Assembly: GCF_024139115.2 (NCBI RefSeq)
Contig: NC_085141.1
Coordinates: 71,155,481-71,219,480, forward strand
Source of the DNA: Armigeres subalbatus
Taxonomy: Eukaryota; Arthropoda; Insecta; Diptera; Culicidae
DNA length: 64,000 nucleotides
Direction: 5' to 3'
Positions within the stretch are counted from its first letter, which is position 1; every line of letters begins with the position of its first letter. The notes under the pieces were generated by a model. The model ran no database searches. It was not told the DNA's origin and was given only the letters and a program-made list of their open reading frames with translations. The position numbers and the translations under genes were made by a program. Positions 1-10,221 of the stretch are shown piece after piece.

Positions 1-190
1 TAATATATTTATGTAATTAAAACAAATTTATTGAATTCTCGAGTTTTGTATAATATGAGTAGTTTAGTTTTGTTAGTTTAAATTCAATTCATTGTTCTTT
101 TTCGAAAAATATTCTAAATGAGCTTAACTAAACTTGGGTATTTCTGAATTTCAATTTATCAGGTTTAATTGCACTTTTTGCTGTATTTAA
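1..190. repeat. Subterminal repeat of the E family, inverted relative to 57,069-57,252
   Basis: The AT-rich stretch that opens the window reappears as its reverse complement just inside the right end of E1. In E1 the outermost about 144 bases lie beyond it, so the outer end of E2 is probably about that far left of the window. In E2 this stretch runs straight into the next E segment. In E1 the two are separated by the G element. Confidence 0.75.
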
Positions 191-626
191 CCAATAAAAC
201 ATTAGAAATGAGGATAACTACCGTCAAATCACTGAAGACGCACACATGTTTTAGCAAAGACCACGCTTCAAAGCGCACTCGTGATTTCGCTACTGTCGGC
301 ATCATTTCGATTGAACTGTCTCCATCTCCATCTTTCGATTGATTGTTAATAATCCGCCTTCCCAATCACAAGCTGCAACAAAATCAAACAAGATCTTGAG
401 AAAATTTCACCTGGCTGCCACTGATGCCATCCATACGAATTCATATTTGTAGCATCTCCTCCAGGCGCACTCGTGATTCTGCTACGGACGGCAACATTAT
501 GGCGTTGCCAAGTGGTTAATTTGCTCTTTGAACAATATTCGCCTCACCTCTTCCTTTGCATGGTGGCCCTGAGAAGAACCGATTGATTCGTTCACATTTT
601 CTTTCGTTACATTTCTAATGTAATGC

Positions 627-815
627 TACGCGCGCGGGAGAGCAGTTTTCTTATCATCAATAAAGATGGCTCATTAGTGCCGCCTCTTTGTTGTCCGGTA
701 TGGCTGCAAATATTGTGTAACCGTCAAACACTCACCAAAGGGGCGTGGCTACAGATTCAACTTTACTGATCACAAGAAAGCAGCTCTCCCGCGCGCTCGA
801 GCTATTTCGTTCGAG
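627..815. promoter_or_regulatory. Divergent core-promoter module (E family)
   Basis: Two arms face away from each other. The minus arm reads ATAAGAAAACTGCTCTCC and the plus arm ACAAGAAAGCAGCTCTCC, each followed by an alternating CG tract. The GC boxes GGGGCGTGGC and CCCGCCTC lie between them. The plus arm continues into an initiator-like ATTTCGTTCGAGA. The module is homologous to those near 1,415, 2,700/7,051 and 33,880. Transcription is inferred, not shown. Confidence 0.55.
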
Positions 816-949
816 AGAGCAGACCGTGGTACCACTTTCGGCATCGGCGGAGCTCCTACCGGAAATTTTATTCCCGGCGATGGTGTGGATCGCGAGGTCG
901 TCGTCATTAACATTAGCAGCGCTCAGATTAAATTTTCTTGTATGAAGTA

Positions 950-1131
950 GGGAATGACGGCTTTGAGTTTTGTTCTATTATTGTCAGGGGTTTTGTTGAC
1001 CAAATTTTATGAAATTTGGCCACAATATTCTTTGATATGCAAAAGAATGTATAGGCCAAATTTGTGCATAATTAGTTACAGAAACCCCCTGACAATAATA
1101 GAACAAAACCTGCCAAAGCCGTAATTTCCCC
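950..1131. mobile_element. MITE with TA target duplication
   Basis: Inverted ends of roughly 45-50 bases (starting near GGGAATGACGGCTTT and ending AAGCCGTAATTTCCCC) are flanked by TA at 948-949 and 1,132-1,133. A second copy sits at 1,752-1,905 and a damaged one at about 33,660-33,759, in equivalent positions of other E modules. The insertion therefore predates duplication of the module. Size and TA duplication fit a Tc1/mariner-type MITE. Confidence 0.75.
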
Positions 1132-1414
1132 TACTAACGATTGGCTATCATCAATGAAAGTAGCTCTCAAGTCACAACTTGAGGCGAGATAAATTTTGAT
1201 CAAAGTAAAACTTAATTGCTTGTTGATGGCAGATTGTTTTCCGTCGGTAGTAGAATCACGAGATCACGATTCAGAGAAAGACATAATTTTAGTAGATAGT
1301 CATCCATGCGAAAACGATTTTGCAGCTTCTCCGTTTGACGTGCGCTCGTGATTCTACATACATACAGAAAACATACGATGATTCAACTCATCCATGAGTT
1401 TTTAGGTGCTGAAA

Positions 1415-1645
1415 TGCCACGCGCGCGCGGGAGAGCGTATTTCTTATAATTAATAAAGATGGCTCATTAGTCCCGCCTCTTTGTTGTCCGGTATGGCTGC
1501 AAATATTGTGTAACCGTCAAACACTCACTAAAGGGGCGTGGCTACAGATTCAACTTTATTGATTACAAGAAAGCAGCTCTCCCGCACGCGCGAGCCATTT
1601 CGTTCGAGATGTTGCGGAGAGCAGACCGTGGTATCACCTTCGGCA
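1415..1645. promoter_or_regulatory. Second divergent core-promoter module, about 788 bp from the first
   Basis: The minus arm carries TTATAAGAAATACGCTCTCC and the plus arm ATTACAAGAAAGCAGCTCTC, on either side of GC boxes and AATAAAG motifs. The plus arm runs into an initiator-like CATTTCGTTCGAGATG. The repeat of the whole module at about 788 bp shows a tandem duplication inside E2. Its function as a promoter is inferred from motif spacing. Confidence 0.55.
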
Positions 1646-1752
1646 TCGGCGTAGCTCCTACCGGAAATTTTATTCCCGGCGATGGTGTGGGTCGCGCGGT
1701 CGTCGTCATTAACATTAGCAGCGCTCAGTTCAAATGTTCTTGTATGAAGTAG
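1609..1752 (+). CDS. Short E-family ORF, 47 aa
   Basis: The ATG lies about 13 bases after the predicted start site of the plus promoter arm. The product contains FGIGVAPTGNFIPGDG, shared with the 67-aa ORFs at 7,193-7,396 and 36,012-36,215. It ends Cys-Ser-Cys-Met-Lys at a TAG made by the left edge of a MITE, so it is shorter than its relatives. No known domain or function is recognised. Conservation of the central Gly-rich segment between copies is the only support for translation. Confidence 0.3.
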   Translation: MLRRADRGITFGIGVAPTGNFIPGDGVGRAVVVINISSAQFKCSCMK

Positions 1753-1905
1753 GGGGAATGACGGCTTTGGCAGGTTTGTTCTATTATTGTCGGCGGGGGT
1801 TTTTATTGACCAAATTTTATGAAATTTGGCCACAATATTCTTTGATATGCACAGAAAACCCCCTGTCAATAATAGAACAAAACCTGCCAAAGCCGTAATT
1901 TCCCC
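1752..1905. mobile_element. MITE, second copy of the 950-1,131 family
   Basis: It has the same inverted ends as the first copy and is flanked by TA at 1,750-1,751 and 1,906-1,907. It is about 28 bp shorter, missing part of the middle. It supplies the G of the TAG stop codon of the upstream ORF. Confidence 0.75.
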
Positions 1906-2254
1906 TACTAACGATTGGAACCATCAATGAAAGTAACTTAAGAGTTACTAGTCACAACTTGAGGCGAGATGAATTTTGATCAAAGTAAAATTAATTGCTT
2001 GGTAATGGCAGATTGTTTTCCGTCGGTAGTAGAATCACGAGATCACGATTCAGAGAAATACATAATTTTAGTAGATAGTCATCCATGCGAATAAATTTTT
2101 TGCAGCTTCTCCTTCTGACGCGCGCTCGTGATTCTACATACATACAGAAAACATGCAATGATTCAACTCATCCATGAGTTTTAGGTGCTGAGTTGGGCTT
2201 GATTTGAATCGTCCATGAGTTTTACCACAACATACCAAACCACAGGCGCTATCG

Positions 2255-2335
2255 CTGGAACCGCGCTGTTCCGTTCTCCGTCACATCCAGAATGAAAATG
2301 ACGCGTGCACGCGAAACATGGGGCTTTTATAAACA
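2255..2335 (-). promoter_or_regulatory. S-type core promoter (TATA, initiator, downstream element)
   Basis: On the minus strand TATAAAAGCCCC is followed about 33 bases later by an initiator-like TCATTTTCATTC, then by an AACGGA-type downstream element. The same arrangement occurs at 8,318-8,395 (minus) and 32,250-32,314 (plus), where spacing could be measured exactly. The sequence downstream has only a very short possible reading frame. Confidence 0.5.
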
Positions 2336-2674
2336 AAGAAAACGAAGCAGTGGATCAAAAGGCCCGTACCTTACTGCACTCTGATGTCCGTGTTGGAGAT
2401 TTATGAACGGAAATGAATTTTTCACCCGGTTTGGAAAAAATAACATTTTCAATAGTTTAACGTGGATAATCAATAGTATCAATAGAATTGGCAAATTGCT
2501 GAAGAGTTTCCGAATCTATTGATAAGCAAATCTCGAAAATCCATCAAAAGATAAAGACGCTATTAGCGTTTGAAATCTATCCTAATTTGGTGACGGTATT
2601 GAATTTGGAAATTTCGGTTTTACACCCTGTATCTTCCCCTTAGACGTAGTTTACGTCAAAAATGCGCGAGCATA

Positions 2675-2765
2675 AAACACGTCCGTACGTGCTGCTGTCT
2701 TGAACTAGAATGAGGCTGATTGCGCCACCCGCGCGGGGGAGAGCATTTTTCTTATAACCAATAAA
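2675..2765 (-). promoter_or_regulatory. Left arm of a divergent promoter split by LINE copy 1
   Basis: The minus strand reads TTATAAGAAAAATGCTCTCC, then CG-rich sequence, then CATTCTAG with A at 2,711, then GGACGTG at +28 to +34 (2,684-2,678). From CATTC onward this arm is closely similar to the first 50-60 bases of the Jockey-clade LINEs in this window. The distance from TATA to CATTC is about 45 bases, longer than usual. The right arm of the module is at 7,051-7,215. Confidence 0.55.
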
Positions 2766-3025
2766 GAAGGCAGTAAGTAGTAAAATTCTTCTTTATTTAA
2801 AACATGTTTTGTTCTACAATCATTTTTATACATGTACAGTGATCGGCCGGCTTGGCCCTCCAACTTCAATTTCAATTATTGTTATTATTATTATTATTAT
2901 GCTATTACTTAATTTTTAAAATATAATGTATCATGACGGCCTTTAGGAGGCGCTGGTGTGTTTTTTAAAATTTGATAACCTAACTACTATGTACACTAAT
3001 ATTTACAATAAAAAAATTTGATAAC

Positions 3026-5674
3026 CTAGATTGGAACTAGCGCCCTAATTGGTGCCTGATCCGAATGCAAGCAACGGACCCTAAACTTTTCTTTACACTC
3101 ACCAAAGCGTTCATGTAAGGTTTTTATTCCGGCCAGACGGTGGACCTCGGATGTTCTTGTCCTGGGAGGGGTTGAGGATCATCCTCAGGAATTTGTTTTG
3201 GACCCGTTGAAGTTTAAGGTGGTGGGTTATAGCGCAGCTCTCCCATGCTGGAGTATTCGATCACAGGAAGGATGATTAGCTTGTAGACAGCAAGCTTATT
3301 TTTCAGGGACAATGACGACCGACGGTTGATCAAAGGATACAGTAGTTTCTACAAGACGTTACACTTCGTCACCGTCTTGTCAACCTGTTGCCTGAAAATA
3401 AGCTTGCTGTCGAGGGTCAAGCCAAGGTAGCCGGCCTCATTGGCCCATTCTACAGTCGTGCCATTGAGGATGATTTTACAGTCCCCAGGCGGAACAAGTT
3501 TAGTGGATTTGGAGTGGGGAAAATGATGACCTGGGTCTTCGCCGCGTTGATACAGATCTTCCAGCTGGTGAGGTACTCTGTCAGGGCATCCAGGCCTCGT
3601 TGGAGTTTTGCCACTGGCGCTCTGATCACTCTACCGTTGTAGACGATGGATGTGTCATCTGCGAACAGAGACAGAATGCCGCCTTCTGGAGGTTCTGGCA
3701 TGTCGGAGGTGAACAGATTGAAAAGCAGGGGCCGAGGATACTGCCCTGGGGAACGCCTGCGACGATGTTGTGCGCATTGGAACTCGCTCCGCTGATTGAG
3801 ACCCGGAATGTCCTTGCCGACAGGTAATTGTTGATGATTTTCACCAGGTAGCTGGGAAGATTGTAGCGTTGTAGTTTGTACACCAGGCCATCATGCCATA
3901 CATTGTCAAATGCCTTCTCGACATCGAGTAAGGCCATGGCGGATGTTTTCGAGACAAACTTGTTCCGTCTGAGGACGTTGGTAACTCGGGTCAGTTGGTG
4001 TACAGTTGACCGACCGCGTCGGAAACCAAACTGTTCCTCGAGCAAGATGTTGAGATTTTCGGCAGACTCAAGTAACCGATGATGAATAGCTTTTCGAATA
4101 GCTTGGATAACCCTGAGAGAAGGCTGATGGGTCGATAACTTTTGGGGAGGAAGGATCCTTCCCAGGCTTCCGGATGGGGATGACTTTCGCTGACTTCCAG
4201 GACGATGGGAAGTAGCTAAGCCGGAGACACTGATTAAAGATCAGCGAGAGGTGCTCAAAGAACGGAGCACTCATGTGTTTGAGCTCGAGATTCAGGATGC
4301 TGTCGAAGCCTGGGGCCTTCATGTTCTTCGACGATTTGATATAGGCCGTCAATTCGTCAGCTGAGATCTCCAACTCCTCCGAGAAGTCGTTGGGAATCAA
4401 ATGGATGTTGTTAGCATGCTCGTTGACGGCTGCTTCGTGTGGACTGACGATGTTCTGCCCAAGATTGTGTGAGCTGACGAAGTGACGACCTATTTCAGCG
4501 ACCTTCTCTGCAGGAGTTATCAAGCGATCCTTAGAGCCATTATTGTCTAGTGGGATCAAAGGTGGAATGGGCCGAGGCTTGGATTTTAGAATTTTGGTCA
4601 TTTTCCAGAACGGCTTAGCATAATCTGGGAGAGTGCGGATCTTATTCGAGAAGTCGTTATTTTTGAGGTCCACCATTCTGGCCTTGATAATTTTGTGATT
4701 CGATTGCAGCGTGCCTTAAGGTCAGGCAGTCCAGTACGCTGAAACTGCCTGCGAGTGACATTCCGCAATCGAATCAAATCTTTGGTGAGTGTATCGATGT
4801 TTAAGGAGTTGCTTACCTGCCGAGCCGTCGGTACGTGTTGCTCTCGGGCCGCCGTGATCGCCTCCTCGATAGCGCACAGCTGGCGGTCGATACTTTCCGG
4901 CGTCTCCGGACGCACCTCGTAGTCGACGGTGTTATCGACGCACTGCTGGAAACGCTGCCAGTTCACTCGGTGGTAGTTCCGCCGTAACTGCTGGTGCCGA
5001 TTGACCGAGGAGCCCAGTTCCGCCACCACCGGATAGTGATCCGAACTGAGCTCCTGGTATACAACCGGCTGCGAGACGTGGTCACTCAGGTTTGTTACGT
5101 AGAGGTCGAGCGTTGCGTGGGCACCGGACCGACTCAGCCGAGTGGGGAATCCGGGCTCAGGATCGTGTAGTGGCCTTCCTCCATGTCGTTGCTCCAGATG
5201 GTGCCGTTTCGATTGCCGCGACTGTTGCCCCAGGCTTGATGTTTGGCATTCAAGTCGCCGGCAATGATATACTGGCCTTGCCTCCGCGTCAGCTTGACGA
5301 TGTCCTCCGAAGGGCAGCCGATGATCCATCGCCGGCTTTGGCTTGCGTTGGACAGTACGCCGCGATGAGCGCGATTGTGCCGACCGAAGTGGTGATTTCG
5401 ACACCGATGGCCTCGATGACACTGAGCTGGAAGCTTGGAAGCAGACGACAGTTGATGTTGTAGCGAAGAGCGATGGCCACACCACCTCCCTGGTCGGCCG
5501 GTCGAGTCGCACGATGCGGAAGTCCGGGATGTTGATGTTCACCTCCGGTTTAAGGTGCGTTTCGGTGATGAACGCCACGTCTATTTCCTTCTCCTCAAGG
5601 AAATCCTTCAGCTCGATTGTTTTGCTCTTTAGCGAGCAAGCGTTCCAGTTGACCAGGCCCACCCTAGCAGCCAT
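3026..5674 (-). pseudogene. LINE copy 1 ORF2 (endonuclease-reverse transcriptase), broken
   Basis: ORF2 starts with ATG at 5,674, overlapping the end of ORF1 by 11 bases, as in copies 2, 3 and 5. The N-terminal apurinic-type endonuclease shows VNWNACSLKSK and AFITETHLKPE. The reverse transcriptase shows EEQFGFRRGRST, AGVPQGSILGP and the catalytic LFADDTS. Frameshifts occur near 5,500 (loss of one C in the RPTRGGG region), near 4,670, around 4,070-4,130 and near 3,740. The protein would act in target-primed reverse transcription, but this copy cannot make it. Confidence 0.9.
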
Positions 5675-6897
5675 TTTCAATGATGAACATGCCAAGTGTG
5701 AAGACCTGGTCGAATCGGGTTTTGCAGCCGCGCAGTCGAGTGGCGAGCTGCGCGAAGATCGGCATCAGTTGCTCCGGAGTGTACAGCGGGGCAGATTCTT
5801 CCGGTGGGACGGCTTCGTTCTCCGTCTGCCGACGGAACCCAGGAGAAGGAAGCGGGGGCCATTCACTGGTGGATGGTGCCGACGATGCTGGAGCTTGGAC
5901 CGATGCAGCTGCCGCTGCCAGTCGCTTGTGCGGCTGTAGCGGTGGGAGTATTGGAATCACACGACGGGGAGCCGGGATGGCTGGAAAGTTCACCTCGTTG
6001 ATTACAGGAACACGGTTCTTCTTCGGAATGGTCCTGGTGGAAGCCTTCTTCCGGATTTCCAGGAACTCGGCTCGCTTTGGGCCGCCCTTTGTGGTGGCCC
6101 GATGTTTGTCGCCACAGTTGGCGCACTTGGGATCGGCCACCTCCATTTTGTCGCACTCGTCAGTCGGATGGGGTTCGCCACACTTGTTGCAGCGCGGCTT
6201 CATGCGGCAGTTCCTGGTGCCGTGCCCGAAATTGAAGCAGTTGGTGCATTGCGTGACATCGCGGTGCACTGGCCGATATCGCTCCCAGTCAACGACGGTG
6301 TAATTTATAACGCCAACCAGCTTCAGGTCCTTCCAGGTAGTGGAGCCGTGCTCCAGATGGATCAGGTAAAGCTGGTCGCGATATTTCCTCGCCTTGTCGT
6401 GACGAGCGATCTTGTGGACGGCTACTGGCTTCAGTCCGCAACTTTCAAGCTCTGCTCCTTCATGTCGTGAAGTCCTCGCAGCAAAGCCTTGAGCGGCTTC
6501 GTGCCGGGGTGGTCATGAGTGTAGTACTCATACTTGTGGACCTCGAGGAACTCCACGACGGATTGATGATGGTCCCTGTTGGCCGGCATCACTTTCACGC
6601 CCTCGCTGCAGAGCCGAAAAGTACATTTCAGCCCCTTAGCGATCAGCTGGCGAATTTTGGGCGCAAATCCGGCGGATCGCCCTTCACAAAAACCGGCAAG
6701 CACTTCTCCTTCCGCTCTGTTTACACCTGCGGCAGCTGCGATTGCTGCTTCCTCTTTTCGGCGGATTGCCGGCGTCATCAAGCGGCAACGGCGAGAACAC
6801 GTTGCTCTGCAAAGCTGCTTGAGGGGTTACCCGCGCCTCCAAGAGCAGTGCGCTTAGGCACTTTTCCAGCGACCGAATCGGCCACCGAGTCTCCCAT
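5664..6897 (-). pseudogene. LINE copy 1 ORF1 (Gag-like, zinc knuckles), broken
   Basis: The ORF1 protein of Jockey-clade elements binds element RNA. Here the C-terminal part is readable: knuckles CTNCFNFGHGTRNC, CNKCGEPHPTDEC and a third beginning CANCGDKH, then the conserved end GMFIIENGC. The likely start is the ATG at 6,897 (MGDSVADSV). Indels around 6,460 and 6,650-6,850 break the frame upstream of the knuckles. Confidence 0.88.
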
Positions 6898-7050
6898 GAC
6901 GGGTCCGGGAGAAAATAACGCCAACGCGACAAGCGAAAACGTCAACAGCGAAAGAACGAGAAAAAACACTTCGAAAAAAATGCGCGAGCAAAAAACACGT
7001 CCGTACGTGTTGCTGTCTCGAACTGGAATTGCTAGCCCAATAAAGAAGGC

Positions 7051-7215
7051 TCATTAGTCCCTCCTTTTGTTGTCCGGTATGATTGCAAATATTGTGTAAC
7101 CGTCACACACTCACCAAAGGGGCGTGGCTACAGGTTCAACTTTATTAATTATAAGAAAGCAGCTCTTCCGCGCGCGAGCCATTGCGTTCGAGATGTCGTG
7201 GAGACCAGACCATGG
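7051..7215 (+). promoter_or_regulatory. Right arm of the divergent promoter split by LINE copy 1
   Basis: GC box GGGGCGTGGC is followed by TATAAGAAAGC at 7,150. Initiator-like CCATTGCG with A at 7,181 is exactly 31 bases downstream, and AGACC lies at +27 to +31 (7,207-7,211). It precedes the 67-aa ORF. Without LINE copy 1 it would lie head-to-head with the arm at 2,675-2,765. Confidence 0.6.
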
Positions 7216-7396
7216 TACCACCTTCGGCATCGGCGGAGCTCCTACCGGAAATTTTATTCCCGGCGATGGTGTGGATCGCGCGGTCGTCGTTCGCAGCATC
7301 AACAGCACTCAGATGGAATTTTCTTGCGTGTCTCTACGATGGCGGCTATGGTGGTGTTTATTTCTACAACGGTTGCGCTTGAAGTATCATCAGTGA
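7193..7396 (+). CDS. E-family small ORF, 67 aa
   Basis: The ORF runs from an ATG 12 bases after the predicted start site to a TGA. Its product starts MSWRPDHGTTFGIGG and contains APTGNFIPGDG. It ends in a Trp-, Leu- and Arg-rich tail (SLRWRLWWCLFLQRLRLK). The E1 copy on the opposite strand at 36,012-36,215 encodes the same length with only three amino-acid differences. There is no clear signal peptide, and the short hydrophobic run near the end is uncertain as a membrane segment. I recognise no family. It could be a real micro-protein or non-coding leader sequence. Confidence 0.35.
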   Translation: MSWRPDHGTTFGIGGAPTGNFIPGDGVDRAVVVRSINSTQMEFSCVSLRWRLWWCLFLQRLRLKYHQ

Positions 7397-8317
7397 AAGC
7401 AGCTCTTAAGCCAAAATTTGAGGCGAGACGAATTTTGATCAAAGTTCATATTAATCGCTTGGTGATGGCTGATAGTTTCCGTCGGTGGCGGAATCACGAC
7501 CGTGCGTCAGGGACGCAACAAAATTTATTCGCATGGATAGCATCAATACCAGTGAAATTTCCCTCAAGATTATTCTTTTAGTAGATAGACTGCTACTTGT
7601 TTCAGGTTTAATTTCCATCCATGCAAATACATTTTGCAGCTTCTCCTTCTGACGCACGCTCTTCGTTCCTACCGACGGCGTAGGTAGCGCTCGTAACAGG
7701 ATCGTTGCGACGGAGAATCCAACGATGGCAATCTGTTGCAGTGTAGCGGTAGAACCATAGAGCCAGCATCTCCATTTGAGTGAAATACTCTTGTGATATT
7801 CTGACTATCGGATGGTTACTGTTGTGTTGGTGATTAGAAATCCGCATGATCTGAAATCCGTCCTTTTCAGGGCATTAAATTTTTCATTGAGGAATTTGGT
7901 TTGACTAAGAGTAAATTCATGAAATTGTTGCAATAAATCGGCAGCAGTAACGCAAAAATTCATAAGATTCAATCCATCATTCGACTTCTGCAGAGTAAGT
8001 GATTAAAATCCATCGAAAGATAAAGACGCTATTAGCGTTTGAAATCTATCCTAATTTCGCGACGGTCTCGAATTTGGAAATTTCCGTTTTACACCCTGTA
8101 TCTGAGTCTTCCCCTTAGACGTAGTTTACGTCAAAAAATTATTTCAACTTAACCTTCCTCCCAAAATGGTGGTCCTGACAAGAACCGATTCATTTCCACG
8201 TATGTGCCTCATCAACAGCACGACGTTGATTGCCAGATTCAACGACCGCCACCACCACCTGACGAAAAATTTCATCCGCATCATCACTCATAAATCTCAA
8301 TCAACGAGCCCTCCCAT

Positions 8318-8395
8318 GCGAACGAAATCGTCCGTTCTCCGTGACATGCAGAATGAGAATGACGCGCGCACGCGAAACACGGGGCTTTTTATACA
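8318..8395 (-). promoter_or_regulatory. S-type core promoter near the right end of E2
   Basis: The minus strand has TATAAAAAGCCCCGTG, then initiator TCATTCTCATTCTGC, then GGACG at +28 to +32 from the first CATT. An ATG soon after would give only about 16 residues (MSRRTDDFVRMGGLVD). The sequence is highly similar to the plus-strand promoter at 34,975-35,035 in E1. Confidence 0.5.
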
Positions 8396-8726
8396 CAGGG
8401 AAAACGAAGCAGTGGATCAAAAGGCCCGTACGTTACTGCAATCTGATGTCCGTGTTGGAGATTTATGAACGGGATTGAATTTTTCACCCAGTTTGGAAAG
8501 AAATAACATTTTCAATAGTTTAACGTGGATAATCAATAGTATCAATAGAATTGGCAAATTGCTGGAGAGTTTCTGAATCGATTGATAAGCAAATGTCAAA
8601 AATCCATCGAAAGATAAAGACGCTATTACCGTTTGAAATCTTACATGATTTCGTGACGGTCCCCAATTTGGAAATTTTCATTTTGCACCCTGTATCTGAG
8701 GCTTCCCCTTAGACGTAGTTTACGTC

Positions 8727-9502
8727 AAAAAAATTGAGTGATAATGAAAACTATGCGGGAGGTAAGGAAAACCGGTAATGAAAACCGATTAAAAAAATGG
8801 ACTCATTTAGAACTGTATAGTGAAAACCATAATGCGGCATTTACTCCTTAATCGGGTAATATTAACTTAACATTTAACATGTTAAATTTTAATGAGAACT
8901 AATCTTGAGAAGAAAGAGACCTCCTGATCGGTAATGTAAACCGATGAAAAAAATATTTTGAATGGTAATAAAACCCATTTGCAAAATATAGAAAACCTTT
9001 TGATCGGTAAAGACACCACACACACTGCTATGCTTCTGGTTCCAGCATATAATACACGATGTTATTTTGCTATAGGCGTAAATTTCTGATACTTGTATTA
9101 CCGAAAATTAAATTAGTTTCACACTGTACCAACAGGATGGTATTGAAAGATGGTTTGAAGATTGAGAATCAAACATATTTTTAAGCCATGAAATACGTAG
9201 TACATAACGATAAAAGTAATAAATTCGATCAAAACGCTCGATGTACAATAATCAATTCATCCTAGAAAGTTAGACCCGCAAAGATATTTTGTTAACAAAC
9301 GCTGAACTCCAGAGATGTTAGCCAACATGCGTTCCCATTGGAAGGATAGGTGATGCCAGTAAGGTGAGACAGCCGGTAAAAATTCAAAAACAGTGATGTT
9401 AGAAAATCGCTTCTAGCGATCAACGAACATGTACACAGATTATGTGAGATCTATTAGCATCATTGTCAGTAAGCGATGCTTTTGCGCTCTCCACCCTTAT
9501 TC
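8727..9502. other. Unannotated stretch
   Basis: This is AT-rich sequence between the end of E2 and the next MITE. I see a loose repetition of short phrases such as GAAAACCG around 8,750-9,010 but no ORF or element I can support. Confidence 0.4.
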
Positions 9503-9510
9503 GTGCGGAG

Positions 9511-9706
9511 TATAGATAGTGGAATATATAGATGAGCGAAGATAAATCCTCTGTCTCCAATCGAACTGTCAAACGTGTCTCCAAACGAGCATGACGTCAC
9601 GATTTCAATGGAAACGTTAAGGGCTGTGACGTCATACGCGCGTGTGCACGGGCAAAAAAATCGACTCAGCCTTGCTTTCGCTCATCTATAGATTCTACTA
9701 TCTATA
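9511..9706. mobile_element. 196-bp MITE with 8-bp target duplication
   Basis: Terminal inverted repeats of 30 bases (starting TATAGATAGT, 28 of 30 matching) are flanked by a perfect GTGCGGAG at 9,503-9,510 and 9,707-9,714. An 8-bp duplication fits hAT- or P-like transposases. It has no coding capacity. Confidence 0.88.
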
Positions 9707-9908
9707 GTGCGGAGCGTTTGGGGTAGTGAGTTACCATGATCTCAAGAGAGCAAGATACACGTAAATATGTGTCGTCTACACTCACAGCTTGTAACTCACG
9801 TGATTCAACGTTTATTGCGAGAGCACGCAAAAAGCCGTTACTCTCAATGTGTACATTTGTAGACATCAAGTTAATCGGAACATGTACAAGTTACGATCGA
9901 ATGGAATC

Positions 9909-9941
9909 GAATCACGATCATTGCTGCAATGATCGTGATTC
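9909..9941. repeat. Perfect 33-nt palindrome
   Basis: GAATCACGATCATTGC, a single T, then its exact reverse complement. It could form a 16-bp hairpin or be a dyad protein-binding site. The surrounding 9,715-10,216 holds a possible 98-codon frame on the plus strand without recognisable domains. Confidence 0.8.
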
Positions 9942-10221
9942 TTCCTTTCAAATCGGACATGTGCTTTCGCCGCTAGGGGCTGCCCGTTCACATGCGGAAA
10001 TACCGTTCGTATGTTTTTTACGGTTACAATGAACAATAGTTTGCATTAAGCTTTAAACGAATCACACTATATGTCACAAAGCGCAATCCAAGCATACAGC
10101 ATTGTCAAAAAATTCAATTCCCAGTTTTCATCCAAAGTTATTACGAGGCCTTCCCCTTTATAAATTTGAATTTGTTGCAATTGTTTAATCGATTTAACAA
10201 GTCTTATGAGGAATATATTTG

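Larger units (their letters stand above)
2772..7036 (-). mobile_element. Jockey-clade LINE copy 1, near full length
   Basis: This is a two-ORF non-LTR retrotransposon on the minus strand. A perfect 14-bp target duplication, CCAATAAAGAAGGC, lies at 2,758-2,771 and 7,037-7,050. Its 3' end reads AATAAAGAAGAATTTTAC and ends in TAC-like repeats rather than poly(A). Other E modules show the continuous sequence across the empty site. The 5' end carries the CCAGTTCGAGACAGC block with a few extra bases. Several frameshifts make the copy non-coding. Confidence 0.92.
1..8726 (+). mobile_element. E2: copy of an unrecognised promoter-rich repeat element (left end outside window)
   Basis: This is a composite repeat made of related modules. 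Its right end is the near-palindrome GACGTAGTTTACGTC, followed by a run of seven A and then unrelated sequence. The same end motif recurs inside it at about 2,645-2,657 and 8,117-8,132, so it may be built from nested or tandem insertions. Positions 1-190 are the reverse complement of 57,069-57,252, and 430-620 of 47,215-47,400. Positions 7,060-8,720 match, inverted, 34,900-36,235. LINE copy 1 interrupts it; without the LINE the visible part is about 4.45 kb. No transposase, polymerase or integrase is visible, so it looks non-autonomous or of an unknown type. The class is not recognised. The boundary at 8,726 is well supported; the left end lies outside the window. Confidence 0.6.

Noticed and set aside
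3388..6470. Many plus-strand frames of up to 207 codons across LINE copy 1 (and equivalents in copies 2, 3 and 5)
   Set aside because: They are antisense shadows of ORF1 and ORF2; the sense strand carries the catalytic and zinc-knuckle motifs.
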